Assembly: GCF_013373865.1 (NCBI RefSeq) | Contig: NC_050474.1 | Coordinates: 15,595,042 to 15,659,041 of the forward strand | Source: Monomorium pharaonis | Lineage: Eukaryota > Arthropoda > Insecta > Hymenoptera > Formicidae | Reading direction: 5' to 3' | Length of the DNA: 64,000 bases | Shown here: positions 21,309 through 32,137 of the stretch, piece after piece | Layout: each line of letters opens with the position of its first letter | Position numbering within the stretch: the stretch's first letter is position 1 | Notes under the pieces: generated by a model | Database searches by the model: none | Seen by the model: the letters and a program-made list of their open reading frames with translations, nothing else | What the model was told of the DNA's origin: nothing | Made by a program: the position numbers and the translations under genes

Positions 21309-21949
21309 TCTTTATTTTTACGTTTTCCTTCCTTAAACGATCCCTTAAAATTTTTCTTTTCTTTTTCCTTAAATCCAGAAACTTCCTTCTGTTCCGCGCG
21401 GAAATTTCCGTTAAATTTTTCCGGAAAACAACTTTGATTGATAAATTTAAGCGTTTTCGCCCGTTCAATCGCGACTCTCAAAGATGTTATCCCCTCCACC
21501 TGAAGGGTACGTTTTACGAATCCGTCTGATAACGCGGCGATAAACTGCGAGCAAGCGATTTTGTCGCGCACTTCATGTGTACATTCGGAATACGCTTTCC
21601 AGGAAAGACGCTCTAAATCCGCGCCCAATGTCGCGTAATCCTCACCCGGACTCTGCTTCCGATTCGTGAATTGAGTATAAAAATTTTGCGCAAGCTCGCC
21701 CTCCCCAAAACGGAGCTCCAATTGCGATTTAAGCTCCACGAAAGAAAGAGAGCCCTCACTCGCGGAACAGGAGTCCAGCAACGAACGCGCCTTCTCCCGT
21801 AAGCAGGAAGCTAAAACCACCGCCTTCTCCGACTCACTCCAACGATTCGCGTTCGCGATGAACGAAAATTGTGTCAAAAATTCGCGTAATGGTCTGTACG
21901 AGATTATGAATTGCATATTATGTCCTTCAAAATTAATTAGCATCGTCAT
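21239..21949 (-). CDS. Gypsy B gag
   Basis: 236 residues starting MTMLINFEGHNMQFIISYRP, with a capsid-like region (LTQFSFIANANRWSESEKAV, CLREKARSLLDSC, LELRFGEGELAQNFYTQF) typical of insect Gypsy Gag. A basic stretch follows, then one intact zinc knuckle CWQCGATGHFRAEC near the C-terminus. Gag packages element RNA. This is the only intact gag in the window. The start is the ATG that follows the leader repeated at 10443-10763. Confidence 0.85.
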   Translation of the reverse strand: MTMLINFEGHNMQFIISYRPLREFLTQFSFIANANRWSESEKAVVLASCLREKARSLLDSCSASEGSLSFVELKSQLELRFGEGELAQNFYTQFTNRKQSPGEDYATLGADLERLSWKAYSECTHEVRDKIACSQFIAALSDGFVKRTLQVEGITSLRVAIERAKTLKFINQSCFPEKFNGNFRAEQKEVSGFKEKEKKNFKGSFKEGKRKNKECWQCGATGHFRAECPAAGKSGN

Positions 21950-22207
21950 CTTCTATCGGGAAGTTGCGAACGAAACGCGTGAAAAATTGAGCGCGATAAC
22001 GGGCATAATGCGTATATATCGAGAGGTTTTTAATTATTTCTGAAAAATGATTTGTCAAAACATAACTTCATCATATACCGTTAAATTCGTAAAAAAAATA
22101 ACTTTTTATTTTGTAATAAAAAAATTTCAAAATTTTGAAAAATTTTATTAAGTAGTAGTGGTATTTTGAAAAATTAAAACATCAAAAAATTTTTCTTTGT
22201 TACTGTT
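21883..22207 (-). repeat. Gypsy B leader, inverse partner of 10443-10763
   Basis: Reverse complement of 10443-10763 with few differences. It contains the AT-rich palindrome core TTTCAAAATTTTGAAA, which also occurs at 23411-23456. The shared outer end is AAAACAGTAACAAAG. Confidence 0.8.
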
Positions 22208-22556
22208 TTGTAACACTTCTAAAGCCCTTCAACTTTTATATGGACAATTTTTTTCTATCTTGTTTAGTTCCGGAGATATTCGCCCCAAAACAGAAAATTC
22301 GATTTCTTTTTAAGGGATGTTTCATCCTCTAAAAGTATGGGTACTTATAAAAAAATATGTGGCCCTTATTTTTGTTTAGAAAACAACATATTAAAAGCTT
22401 ATTAAGACCAGAGAGGGACACTTCTGACCTTTTCTTTGTAAGCAAAATTCTTTTCATTAAGCGCTACAAGCGAACTATGACTAAACGAGAAGGAAATTGA
22501 ACATCAGTCACTCCTCATCCTCCTCGTCGGGAAAAACGTCACGCACAATGTAACGT
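22208..22556. other. Unassigned spacer
   Basis: No recognisable gene or repeat. It contains a long A/T-rich stretch and a TCCTCATCCTCCTCGTCGG stretch that continues the acidic composition of the minus-strand ORF to its right. Confidence 0.4.
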
Positions 22557-22913
22557 TCAATAGGGACTATTGAAATAGGGATCCCGCTCATCACCGGACT
22601 CATTCTCGAAATCCGAGACATCCATGTCGTTAAGTGTGCGACGGAAAAAACAAGGATTTACAACGAAATCCACCTCCGGCTCAGACAAATCCAGTTTGGG
22701 AGAATTGGGAGGCTCGTCCTCCCCATCAGACTCCTCCTCACTAGGTAAAACCTCTTCCAAATCGGACTCTCCCTCATCCATGATGAACTCTCCAGCATTC
22801 TCGACAAAATCTTCGAACACTTCGAAGATCTCCCTCTCATCGGGAGCGAAATCATCTAGTGCGATAACGCCAGGGAGAAGCGACGGAGGTGGAGAAGAAG
22901 TTAGAAAACGCAT
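22557..22913 (-). CDS. Unrecognised acidic 118-residue ORF
   Basis: The minus strand starts MRFLTSSPPPSLLPG and is strongly acidic (EDFVENAGEFIMDEGE, SEEESDGEDEPP) with a C-terminal block VVNPCFFRRTLNDMDVSDFE. Codon-level coherence over 118 codons in a repetitive region suggests real or formerly real coding sequence. It lies upstream of Gypsy B gag on the same strand and inside element A. I do not recognise the family. Possibilities are an accessory ORF of element B or a captured exon; low complexity makes similarity unreliable. Confidence 0.4.
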   Translation of the reverse strand: MRFLTSSPPPSLLPGVIALDDFAPDEREIFEVFEDFVENAGEFIMDEGESDLEEVLPSEEESDGEDEPPNSPKLDLSEPEVDFVVNPCFFRRTLNDMDVSDFENESGDERDPYFNSPY

Positions 22914-22959
22914 TTTTTTTCTCTCTTTCTACTCTCGCGACGCGACACGCACCAAAAAA

Positions 22960-24876
22960 AAATCAGTCCACGATTAAATCCATAGCGACCAAATGACAGC
23001 ACGAGAGGACTCAAAAACGCTGACATATAAAAAACTAAAGATAGAAACCTGAGCATATGAGACGATAACGCGTCTTAACCTTGCAGAATAATCCTGCATG
23101 CACCTCAGCGACGGACTACCAGCCCAATCAGCGTATTATGTAGAAAAGTTCACGGACAACCCAGGAATTTATTATGAGGAAATCGGATGACTACATCAAG
23201 TCAAAGCCCACTGGAAGCTGGTGATAAGGATGGACATCGCATCACTAACACCTAGGCTAGAACACATAACCAAAAGCATAGAACGCACTGACATAATGTG
23301 CAAATCATTACTAGCGAACATAAAAACATGCAAAACTTACACGGAATTTTAGACAAAGAGCACAATAAAACAAAACATCTGATACACACCATACAGATAA
23401 TATTACATACCACTCAATAAAATTTTTCAAAATTTTGAAATTTTTTTATTACAAAATACAGGACGCCGACAGATAAGCGGCGTGGACTGATAGACGGAGT
23501 AGGCTCAATAGCCAAGACACTGTTTGGAACCATGGACACCGACGACGAGAAAACAATCAACAACAGCTGACGCTATTAGAAAACAACAACGCGGCAACGA
23601 AACATGCCGTAGAAAATCAGCTAAAAGTAATCAACGCCACGATAACCCACGTGGAAACACTGAAGCAAACTATCGAAGAAAACGAAAACACACTGACGAC
23701 ATTCCTAGAGAAAATACAAAACCAAAACCTAATACTTAACAGACGATATGACTTAGACGAACATTTCACAGTTTTTAACGCTCTAACGACCTGCTACGAG
23801 ACGCGTCCGAAATTATTGAATATCTAGCTGCTAGATTCTAGCATATATAAAAGAGGAAATACTTCACCCTAAAATCGCGAATATAGACCGCATAATGGAA
23901 ACCCTTCGTGAGGCTAGCTTAACCTGGCCTCAGGGATTCTACGTCCCTACAGGTATGCGAAATCACGACTGGTTAAAAATAGAAAAATTGATTAAAATCA
24001 GCACCTATTGCGACGCAAAAAACATGTATACTGTACTTAAATTTCTACTAGCGAGCCTACCAATCTATAAACTTATGCGAATAATAGCGTTACCGGTACA
24101 TAATCACCTAAACATCTTCTCATCTGTAAAAACGACTACAGAATATCTAGCAATAGACGCGGAAAAACAAACGTACACAACTATAAGCGAAAGCGACCTG
24201 CGAGAATGTAATAAAATAGACATCGAAACACATATGCAAGGCGACGCATGCGATAAATAAAATGAACACGAATGCAATCTGCGAAGTTCAAATGTACATA
24301 TACAATCGCAACCTACACTGTAATATAAACCATCTCATAAGCGAACGCGCAATGTGGATTAAGACTCACGACTCTTGGTTGTACTCCACATCATAATCCG
24401 AAGAAATTAATATAAAATGCCTAAACCAGCCCAAAGGCAAAGAAATGATAAACAATACCGGGAAAATAACTATAAACAAAGACTGTAAGATAGTTACAAC
24501 TGAACTAATTATTAAACCACACAAAACTCTTAGTTCCAAAATCCTAGACACATACATGCCTAGAATAAATATTACAATGATACACAAAATTTCTTTAGAT
24601 AACCACACAGATAGTGTGCACTTAAGAAAAATTTCTGACAACCCACACGACTTCGGACACCTAAGAATGAGCATAGAAAAAATTAAACAAGAACTGGAGA
24701 GTGACCAAGAGCCGTTCTATCGACAAAAACAATTTAACTACCCAATGACAACCAGTGGCACTATAGCCTTAATCATAGTAGTTATCATAATTTATATAAT
24801 GTATACAAAACAAACAACTAGTAAACCACCAAGGCCTAGTAAAGCAGATTGTCATCTAAGAACAAAGCTGTAGGCG
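22960..24876 (+). pseudogene. Fusion-type env relic of Gypsy A
   Basis: Spread over several frames, this region shows the layout of the envelope protein of insect errantiviruses, related to baculovirus F proteins. There is a furin-type site KRRG at about 23475-23490, followed by a Gly-rich hydrophobic fusion-peptide-like segment. A helical coiled region comes next (23560-23830). The METLREASLTWPQG block (23895-24260) holds LMRIIALPV and YLAIDAEK. The C-terminal block (24445-24873) has a transmembrane helix IALIIVVIIIYIMY near 24758-24800. A 46-bp insertion (23411-23456) lies before the cleavage site, and stops and frame changes break it at several points, so no functional entry protein is made. 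Confidence 0.75.
23411..23456 (+). repeat. 46-bp AT-rich palindromic insertion in env
   Basis: Core TTTCAAAATTTTGAAA with flanks ACTCAATAAAA and TTTTTTTATTAC. The same block occurs at about 10500-10545 (+) and 22100-22150 (inverse). Surrounding DNA reads as env on both sides. Confidence 0.65.
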
Positions 24877-24902
24877 AAAACATCGCACCCTCGTTTTTTT
24901 GT

Positions 24903-24917
24903 CTAACGGGGGAGGAA
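24903..24917 (+). promoter_or_regulatory. Polypurine tract of Gypsy A
   Basis: ACGGGGGAGGAA lies immediately before the 3' LTR at 24918, the normal position for plus-strand DNA priming. Confidence 0.7.
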
Positions 24918-25486
24918 TGTTGTAAGCCGATTACAACCGTACATATATCACAATTGCGAAACGCATCTTTCGAAAGACGTTGCAAGAAACACCTCTTTCA
25001 AAAGACGCACAAAAATCCGTCGTTCTCACGGAAGTCCCAAGTAACTTCTGTGAGATTACAACATCGCGCTCGGAAGCAGTTCTGTATCGCCCTAGAAATA
25101 AGCCCTACGCTGCACAATTAAATCGCAAGGCTATCGCGTTCCGATGTCGAAACGCTTAGCCTCGCGGAAGCTACTGACGCCCGGTCACTGGCCCCCAAAA
25201 TTGCGCATATAAGTGCGACCACGCCGTGACCGAGAGGAGAGTAACATAACAACGTCCAAACTACGTCGCGTACTATAAACCTTATCGCGAGTGATACTTG
25301 ACATTATCACAGCTGACTGTAAGCACCAAGCAAAGAAATAAATATAACAAAAAAGCAAGTAAGAAGTGTTTTCTTTCTCTCATACATCGAGCCGAACCTT
25401 CACCCTTCGGATCCTAACCCCTAGGGCAGGACGAATCCCAACTACTTACGGGAAAGAATTCCCGAAACGAGCAAACGCTCACAACA
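24918..25486 (+). repeat. 3' LTR of Gypsy A
   Basis: 569 bp, TGTTGTAAGCC to ACAACA, matching 5741-6320. The GTTT target duplication follows at 25487-25490. Confidence 0.88.
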
Positions 25487-26257
25487 GTTTTTATTATTTC
25501 GCGTATTATGGGGTGTACTGTTTTTCACGGCTGTAGTACGAACGCTGTGTGGATTCGCTTTGCTTCTTCGGGTGGTTGTCCCGCGTTGTATATTTCCATC
25601 CCGACGACTTCTTAGAGTCTGCGAGTTGTACCAACGCTGTTGTGCCTTGTCATTGGTCAGTATCCTTTGCAGACATTTCCATACATTTCGTTGCGAGTTG
25701 TACTGCTTTATCGAAGGTTTAGTCTTGTGATTCGAGGAGTCTTGATTGGATTCTCGTACTTTTCATACCAAATATTAACTGATTTCATAAAGCCGTCTTG
25801 AGATATGCCCAAAAATTACAGTTTATACTTGATTTTTGTAAAGCCGTTACGTATTGTAGTATGGTTTCTCCTTCTAATTGTCGACGTTGCTGGAAACGGA
25901 AGTTTTTTGCAATTTCCAGTGGCGTTGGAACGTAAAATTCTTGTAGTTTTGCCACTAGATCGTCGTACTTTTACGCGTAGAGATCTTCCGGTACACATGT
26001 ATTGCAGATAACATCAAAAGCTGTTGGCCCGATATAATGTAATAAATACAATACCTTGTTTTTGTCCGGTACTTTAAAAAGTCTAAAAGCACCTTGTAGG
26101 CGATTTAATCAAACCATCTTGTCGTTATATCGAAAGCCTCGTGTGGAACGTGGCCTGTATGTACACGTGCTTCTGCCATCTTGCGTAATGTATTCGTGCC
26201 CGGATGTAATCAGCTTCTGCTTCTGCGTATGATTTTTGTAAATCCTCGTTGCCAACT
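25487..26257 (-). pseudogene. Gypsy (C) gag, N-terminal and central part
   Basis: Minus-strand frames give a Gypsy capsid-like series: a segment reading VLYLLHYIGPTAFDVIC near 26050-25990, a KLQEFYVP stretch, and a segment with NFRFQQR and QYVTALQK near 25900. These match the conserved Gag order of insect Gypsy elements. Several stops occur. The downstream nucleocapsid continues at 5736 because element A split the gene. The 5' LTR lies just to the right. Confidence 0.7.
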
Positions 26258-26572
26258 TGTTATGTTTGAGGTGGTAGCGGGAGAAACATTCATACCACAC
26301 ATTTGATGTACTGCGATATAATAATTCTTGATTTATTCAAGATATATGGTTTACATGTTTTTAATAGCTACGCCGCCGGTGTACGTCTCTGTCTGCACTC
26401 TACTTCCTTTCTTCTTCGTCCTCCACTTCCAAGCGATTGCGAGCTCGGCCAGAAACTAACGACGGTCGCATCACGCTCCCTGCTGAATGTCTCCACAGAG
26501 GAGAGGGTGACATAATAAAAGGAATATAACTGTTGCACAGTTACAAAAATAACATATAGTAGTTACATAACA
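26258..26572 (-). repeat. 5' LTR of Gypsy C
   Basis: 315 bp with inverted ends TGTTATGT/ACATAACA. On the minus strand it is followed after two bases by TTGGCAACGAGGAT, in the position and style of a Gypsy primer binding site. The right-hand partner LTR would lie beyond the left edge of the window. Confidence 0.65.
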
Positions 26573-27180
26573 CTTTAGGTGGTATAACTGTATTATAAGT
26601 TATTCAGGTGACGGTGCGATGTTGTCTCTCTCCTGATATAAATTACGCCCCAAGGGCCATATAAGAAAACCACCCATGGTGCCGAATTAATCTACACTGC
26701 AACTGTAGAAAGCTCTCAGGACCAACGTTGCTAGTGATTTATCACCAGTTCTGGTGATTATTTATTCTGTGGTGACATGGTGATTATTTTCTCATTTCTG
26801 GTAATTTTCGTTTTTCGATTTTCGACTTTATTGTATTCACCGTCTGAAAGACGGTATTATAAAACTCCTTATTTTATAAAATGACAACTGATGGTACCAC
26901 TGATGCCATCTTTTTCATGTATGCACGTGTTTATCTCCACGATGCATGAAAATTTTCCATGCATCGTGCAGATAAACAAATAAAAAAGACGGCTCAGTGA
27001 ATTTCGCTGCCGACTAACAGCCAAGTACGAATGTGTTGTTGCAAACCAAATTTGGTCCTTTGTATTCAATTATCATACCATGTATATGGTCAGAACGTTC
27101 CACCATACTGGGAACGAGAACCAAAAAACCAACTTGAACTTGGTTTCAGTGAATCATACAACAAACGCTAAAACTCAAGT
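26573..27180. other. Intergenic stretch outside Gypsy C
   Basis: No gene recognised. It contains a short CACCAGTTCTGGTG palindrome at about 26735 and the perfect-arm hairpin at 26929-26977. Confidence 0.4.
26929..26977. repeat. 49-bp near-perfect palindrome
   Basis: Outer arms GTTTATCT/AGATAAAC and inner arms ACGATGCATG/CATGCATCGT surround an AAAATTTTC centre. It may be a very short MITE remnant or a cruciform-forming site. Confidence 0.7.
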
Positions 27181-27185
27181 CTATG

Positions 27186-27328
27186 GTCGGTATTCATAGT
27201 CGAATCTTATAGTTAAGATCATCTTAAGTATTGTCTTAAGATGCTATCAACCAATCACAGAGCCGTATTAGCATCTTAAGACATTGCTTGAGACGATCTT
27301 GAAATAAGATTTGACTATGAATACTGGC
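27186..27328. mobile_element. 143-bp MITE
   Basis: Ends GTCGGTATTCATAGTC and inverse GCCAGTATTCATAGTC, with AAGATCATCTTAAG-type inner inverted repeats. CTATG flanks both sides (27181-27185 and 27329-27333). There is no coding capacity. Confidence 0.75.
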
Positions 27329-27659
27329 CTATGTCCATTGTTATCAACATTAATTGTCGAGAATATCAAGTCAAGGACTGAGCATATTTTCTATTTACTT
27401 TTTCCTTTTCGATATGTGCATTGTATCGAGACTTAAGCAATAACATCAATATAAATAGTGATCTTCAATTCTCTTCCATTCCATTGTCAATAATTTCGAA
27501 ATTTCTGTTCGATTCGATGGTTTTTTACTCTAATTTCGAGTAATTGTCGACTTTCGTTTCGAGAATCTATTTCTTATTAGGAAATTAATTTAGAAATTGA
27601 AATTACTTTAATTTATTAAGCGAGTTCAAGCCGGCTATAATATAAATTAATAATATAAA

Positions 27660-27982
27660 TAATAATCTTGTATTTTTTAAGTTTAACTGTCTTTTATCTT
27701 AAACAAGCCAAAAATAAAGGAAGAATACTTTCACTTTCCCAACTCGAATCAATGGACGAGTTCAAGTCAGCCAAACGGCTAGATCTGCTTGCTGAGCGAT
27801 TAAATATGATTGTTTTCCACCTTCGGATCCAACCAATTATATTCAACTGCTTGGCAGGCCTAGCCGCTTTGCTGACTTGAACTCGTCCATTGATTTGAGT
27901 TGGGAAGGTAACATTATTCTTCCTTTATTTTTTACTTATTTAAGATAAAAGACGGTTAAATTTAAAAAATATAAGATTATTA
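27660..27982. mobile_element. Palindromic element with 115-bp arms
   Basis: The left arm from AATAATCTTGTATTTTTTAA is inverted at AAAAAATATAAGATTATTA on the right. Inner arm blocks such as AATGGACGAGTTCAAGTCAG and CTGACTTGAACTCGTCCATT are exact inverses. The loop is about 80 bp. It would form a long hairpin RNA if transcribed. Confidence 0.75.
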
Positions 27983-27999
27983 TAAATTGTCGTCTATTA

Positions 28000-28420
28000 A
28001 CGGACCTTGAGCATAACAGAAGTCTAATTCACGTAAGAATTTATTGATGAATCTTTGGAAGGTTTATGTTACATTCCAAAAGCCAAATGGCATGTATCGA
28101 AACTGAAATAATCAAAACAGCATGGTAATGGTCGTTTTTGGGATATTATCTGGTTTCGTTGGAAGTTGGTTATAGGTTCGCACTACATTCAGTGTAAAAA
28201 ATACTGTCTTTCCACTCAAAGAATGCGTGAAATCCTCCATGTGCGGAATCGGTCCGGCATTGTCCTGGTATTTATTTTTCTGTAGTCTCTACAGGATCCC
28301 CAAGTGTCTTCTTTTTTCGGAGCCATGTGTAAAGGCGAAGCCCATGGGCTCGTAAATAATTAAAGAATTTCATTTTTTAGAAGGAGATTAAATGCTTTAA
28401 GTAATTCTGGTGCCATTTTT
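28000..28420 (-). pseudogene. Gypsy reverse transcriptase relic
   Basis: The minus strand contains, in order, a FLHSLSGKTVFFTLNV-like stretch (about 28230-28180), a YMPFGFWNVT-like stretch (about 28095-28070; usual motif MPFGLxNAP) and TFQRFINKFLREL. These are conserved Gypsy RT motifs without the later YxDD. It is on the same strand as Gypsy C but outside its LTR, so it is a separate fragment. Confidence 0.65.
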
Positions 28421-28780
28421 CATACCCGGCAGGCTTCTAGGAATCCTGGCGTAGTTTTTATAAAGTGCATAATATTATGCGCTTGCTATTGGCGATGCGT
28501 TTCTGTAATTTGTATATTAGCAGAAAAAGATCCCAAACAGATCTTATGAAAATTGGCTTTCGGTTAAATTGGCGCAAATTTTGGTAAAAAATAAGGTAAT
28601 TGTTTAGAATCGTGGTTTTTCTAAATTTTGAAGTTTTTCAAATTTTTTTTAATAAAATAGTGTATTTTCTTGTCAAGTTGAAGAATTGCACGGGGGAGAT
28701 AAGAAAAGTACATACAAAATATTTTTTTTAGTTTATGGCTTTTGTTAAAGTAGGGTATATTTGGTATATATTAAATGTAT
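28421..28780. other. Possible upstream Gypsy remnant and AT-rich spacer
   Basis: The minus strand just upstream of the RT relic has HFIKTTPGFLEACR-like pieces (28470-28430) consistent with Gypsy pol. The rest is AT-rich with nothing recognised. Confidence 0.35.
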
Positions 28781-28839
28781 ACAATTTACAAATTACATTT
28801 GTTTCTACACATTGTTTTGATTGAATTCGTTAGCGCAAT

Positions 28840-29510
<671 letters not shown>

Positions 29511-29564
29511 AGTGACCTTCGTAACATATGTCAAGGTCAAGGTCATCGAGGCGGTCTCCCCTAA

Positions 29565-30840
29565 TCAAAATATTTACCATTTTTTTCTTACATGCGTTTT
29601 TATGGAACTTTATATACAGGAGTTTTTGAGATCTAAGGCTGAAGTCAAGTGTGGAGTCAGAATGTGGAAATTCTCAAAATTCAAACTAGCAGATTCAATA
29701 TGACGGACAAAATTCGTAGATAATGGGCTAATTTATTTTATTTTGGGTATTTGGAGATTTTTGGAATCCTTAATTATAAATCTGGAATCTAATTTATAAG
29801 TTCAAAATGGCAGATCCAATATGACGGACCAAGTTTTTGAACTGATTTATTTTAATTCGGACATCTGAGAGTTTTTGAGAACACCAATTATGAATCTGAA
29901 CGTGAAATAAAAAAATTTAGAATAATGGATTCGATATGGCAATTAAAGTTTAAAAAAAAAAAGGGCTAATTCATTTGAATTTTGGTATCTGAAGATTTTA
30001 TTTGGTATCTGAAGTAATCGTTAATTACGAATCCAAAGTCAAAAATTGCAAAATAAATTAATACTGTAATATTGCAAAGTTATTGCTTTACAATGTTGTT
30101 TGTGTAATAGGAAGAAAAACAGTTCCTTTTCTCCAATTAGCCCACTTATTAAGACTAGAACCAAGAGACCGAACTAAGCCTGATTTCGCCTCCAAAAGTG
30201 AGGCGAAAATCTGTCAGAAATGTACCAAATGGTGGCGCTGGCGACAATGATTTACCGGAAACAATATGGAGTATAACGACAAGCATTTGACAATAAATAC
30301 AAATTTATAATAAACATTTTAGCAATTTTACATTTAGAGTACTTATCTCAGTTTTCTTATACCAAACATACAACTGCGTACAGCCTAGCACCACTAGCAC
30401 GGCTGACTACGATAAACTTAGACTAGACAATTATATCTAGAGTTGGAATATATTTCGGTGTATCAGCATCGTCAGCGCCATCATTTGGTACTACATTTCT
30501 GACAGATTTTCGTCTCACTTAAAACCACAGAAATCGGTCTCCTGGTTCTAGTCTTCATAAGTCTACTTTTCAAAAATTTGATCCGCCAAATTGGACATTT
30601 CTACATCTGCCATTTTTAATTTTTTATTTTTAATTCCAGATTCATAATTAGCGATCACAAAAATCTACAGATACCCAAACAAAAATATATTATCCTATTA
30701 TTCATCTGACATATTTAATCCGCCATCTTGAATTTTGAAAATTTTCAAATTTTGACTCCAAACTTGGATTCAGCGACCTCAAAGACTTCTGTATATCAAG
30801 TTCCATAAAAACACATATAAGAAAAAAATGTATACTTCAA
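29565..30840. mobile_element. Long palindromic element with a nested MITE
   Basis: The left arm begins CATTTTTTTCTTACATGCG and the right arm ends CACATATAAGAAAAAAATG; blocks such as TATGGAACTT, GAGTCAGAATGTGG and AATATGACGG recur inverted on the right. Arms are about 280-420 bp and diverged. A younger element (30144-30562) sits in the centre. No protein is encoded. Confidence 0.65.
30144..30562. mobile_element. 419-bp palindromic MITE
   Basis: The left end ACTTATTAAGACTAGAACC and right end GGTTCTAGTCTTCATAAGT are inverse. Inner arms include AAATCTGTCAGAAATGTA and its inverse near 30490. The arm length is about 100 bp. Confidence 0.75.
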
Positions 30841-30870
30841 AGGGTTAATTGGTACCTGCATTTCTTTAAA

Positions 30871-31016
30871 GGGAGTGGCCTTCACTGGACACAATACAAT
30901 TGGACACAGTGCAGATGGACACGTTGCAAATGGACACAAAATAACGTACACCGTACATTTCTACACCGTAAACTTGTACACCGCAAAGTTGTACACCGTA
31001 CATTTCTACACCGTGG

Positions 31017-31106
<90 letters not shown>

Positions 31107-31311
31107 CGGGTACAAAGAGGGCCTTCGACCCTCCGCACCCATCCCACCGATAAGGGTACCTTAAACAGAAATATAGAATTGTACGGTGTACAACTTTGCG
31201 GTGTACAAAATTCTTGTATCCAAATAAACCATGTCCATTTAAACCGTGTACATTATTTTGTGTCTATTTGCAACGAGTCTATCTGCACTGTGTTTAAGTG
31301 AGACACTTCCC
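30871..31311. mobile_element. Fold-back element, 15-bp-unit family, GGACAC/TACACCG type
   Basis: Ends GGGAGTGGCC and inverse GGGAAGTGTC lie between TTTAAA on both sides. Arm units follow a 15-bp period: GGACACAATACAATT, GGACACAGTGCAGAT, then GTACACCGCAAAGTT-type units, mirrored on the right. The loop holds an 85-bp CA run and the shared core GAGGGCCTTCGACCCTC plus CCGCACCCATCCCACC. It encodes no protein; open frames through it are repeat translations. Confidence 0.85.
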
Positions 31312-31577
31312 TTTAAAGGCACGTACACAAAAATCTATAAGTTTTTGTGAGTTGTGACCATTGAAACATGTTCGGGAGATTAAGAACTATCTTTTATCAA
31401 AACTTGAATCAATTTGATCGGGGGCCAATTTTTATAAGATCTGTGCGAGGGTTTTTTTTAACAGTTGATGGTATGGAGTGTTTCCAATCACGGCTTTGAT
31501 TGAAGACAGTTCATCTCTTTATGTCGTTCCGTTAGTTTTTAGTCCCGTTTTCGCGTTCACTAATTACCTATTCCTCA

Positions 31578-31710
31578 GAGTGAGTCCCAGATCCGCACAG
31601 TGTAAAACGGACACCACCAATCAAATTGTATAACTTTATCCTAACTTTAACTAAAGCAGTAATCCGATTGGTGGTATCCGATTTACACTGTGCCCATCTA
31701 AAACGCTCCC
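31578..31710. mobile_element. 133-bp minimal member of the GAGTGAGTCCC family
   Basis: Ends GAGTGAGTCCCAGATCCGC and inverse GGGAGCGTTTTAGATGGGC are flanked by ATTCCTCA and GTTCCTCA (8 bp, one mismatch). The inner inverted repeat is GGACACCACCAATC. It lacks the 15-bp array and the microsatellite core, so it shows which ends suffice for mobility. Confidence 0.8.
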
Positions 31711-32137
31711 GTTCCTCACATCTAGCAGAAAGTGAAAGTGGTCCAGGAAGTCGGATCCAATGATTGGTGTGGTCACATTTACTACCACAAACTACCATGG
31801 AAAATCTTGACGTAGGGCCAGGTTAAACAATAACGTGAGCTTTTTATATAATAATAGGACTTTATTGCTTAGTACAAACAGTCACAATACAATAAAGAAA
31901 GATACAGAGCGTGTACCAGCAACAGGAAAGGCTACAACAAAGAATGTTGCTATGAAGCCTTCTAGAAATACATGTTATACAAGAGCAAAACATAAGCAAG
32001 CACTAAGCGTTAGAAGTTAAAATAAAATATAAAATGAGTCGCACAAAATTCGCACAAAGGGAGTCTGTCTCAGCCGAGAATCATTGAGTAAAGTTTATAT
32101 ATGCAATAAAAATAAGACGCAAAATAAGTAAGCAAGT

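Larger units (their letters stand above)
19120..22207 (-). mobile_element. Gypsy element B, internally deleted
   Basis: The minus strand carries leader, gag (21949-21239), protease and start of RT (21308-20585), integrase C-terminal half (20584-19958), a polypurine tract and a 3' LTR (19120-19343). RT palm, RNase H and the integrase core are missing at a junction near 20583. No 5' LTR is found to the right. The leader is duplicated in inverse orientation at 10443-10763. It lies inside element A and is younger than it, or was captured with it. Confidence 0.8.
5741..25486 (+). mobile_element. Errantivirus-like Gypsy element A (gag-pol-env), nested and defective
   Basis: Two direct repeats starting TGTTGTAAGCC and ending ACAACA (5741-6320 and 24918-25486) act as LTRs and are flanked by GTTT (5737-5740 and 25487-25490), a 4-bp duplication normal for Gypsy. 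Between them on the plus strand are gag (7322-8614), protease-RT (8478-10440) and a fusion-type env relic (about 23000-24873). RNase H is cut off after its first part and no integrase of this orientation is found. The space is filled by other elements: Gypsy B, the 10799-18864 insertion and copia. In-frame stops and frameshifts in every gene show it is dead. An insect retrovirus-like lineage is inferred from the env. Confidence 0.85.
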
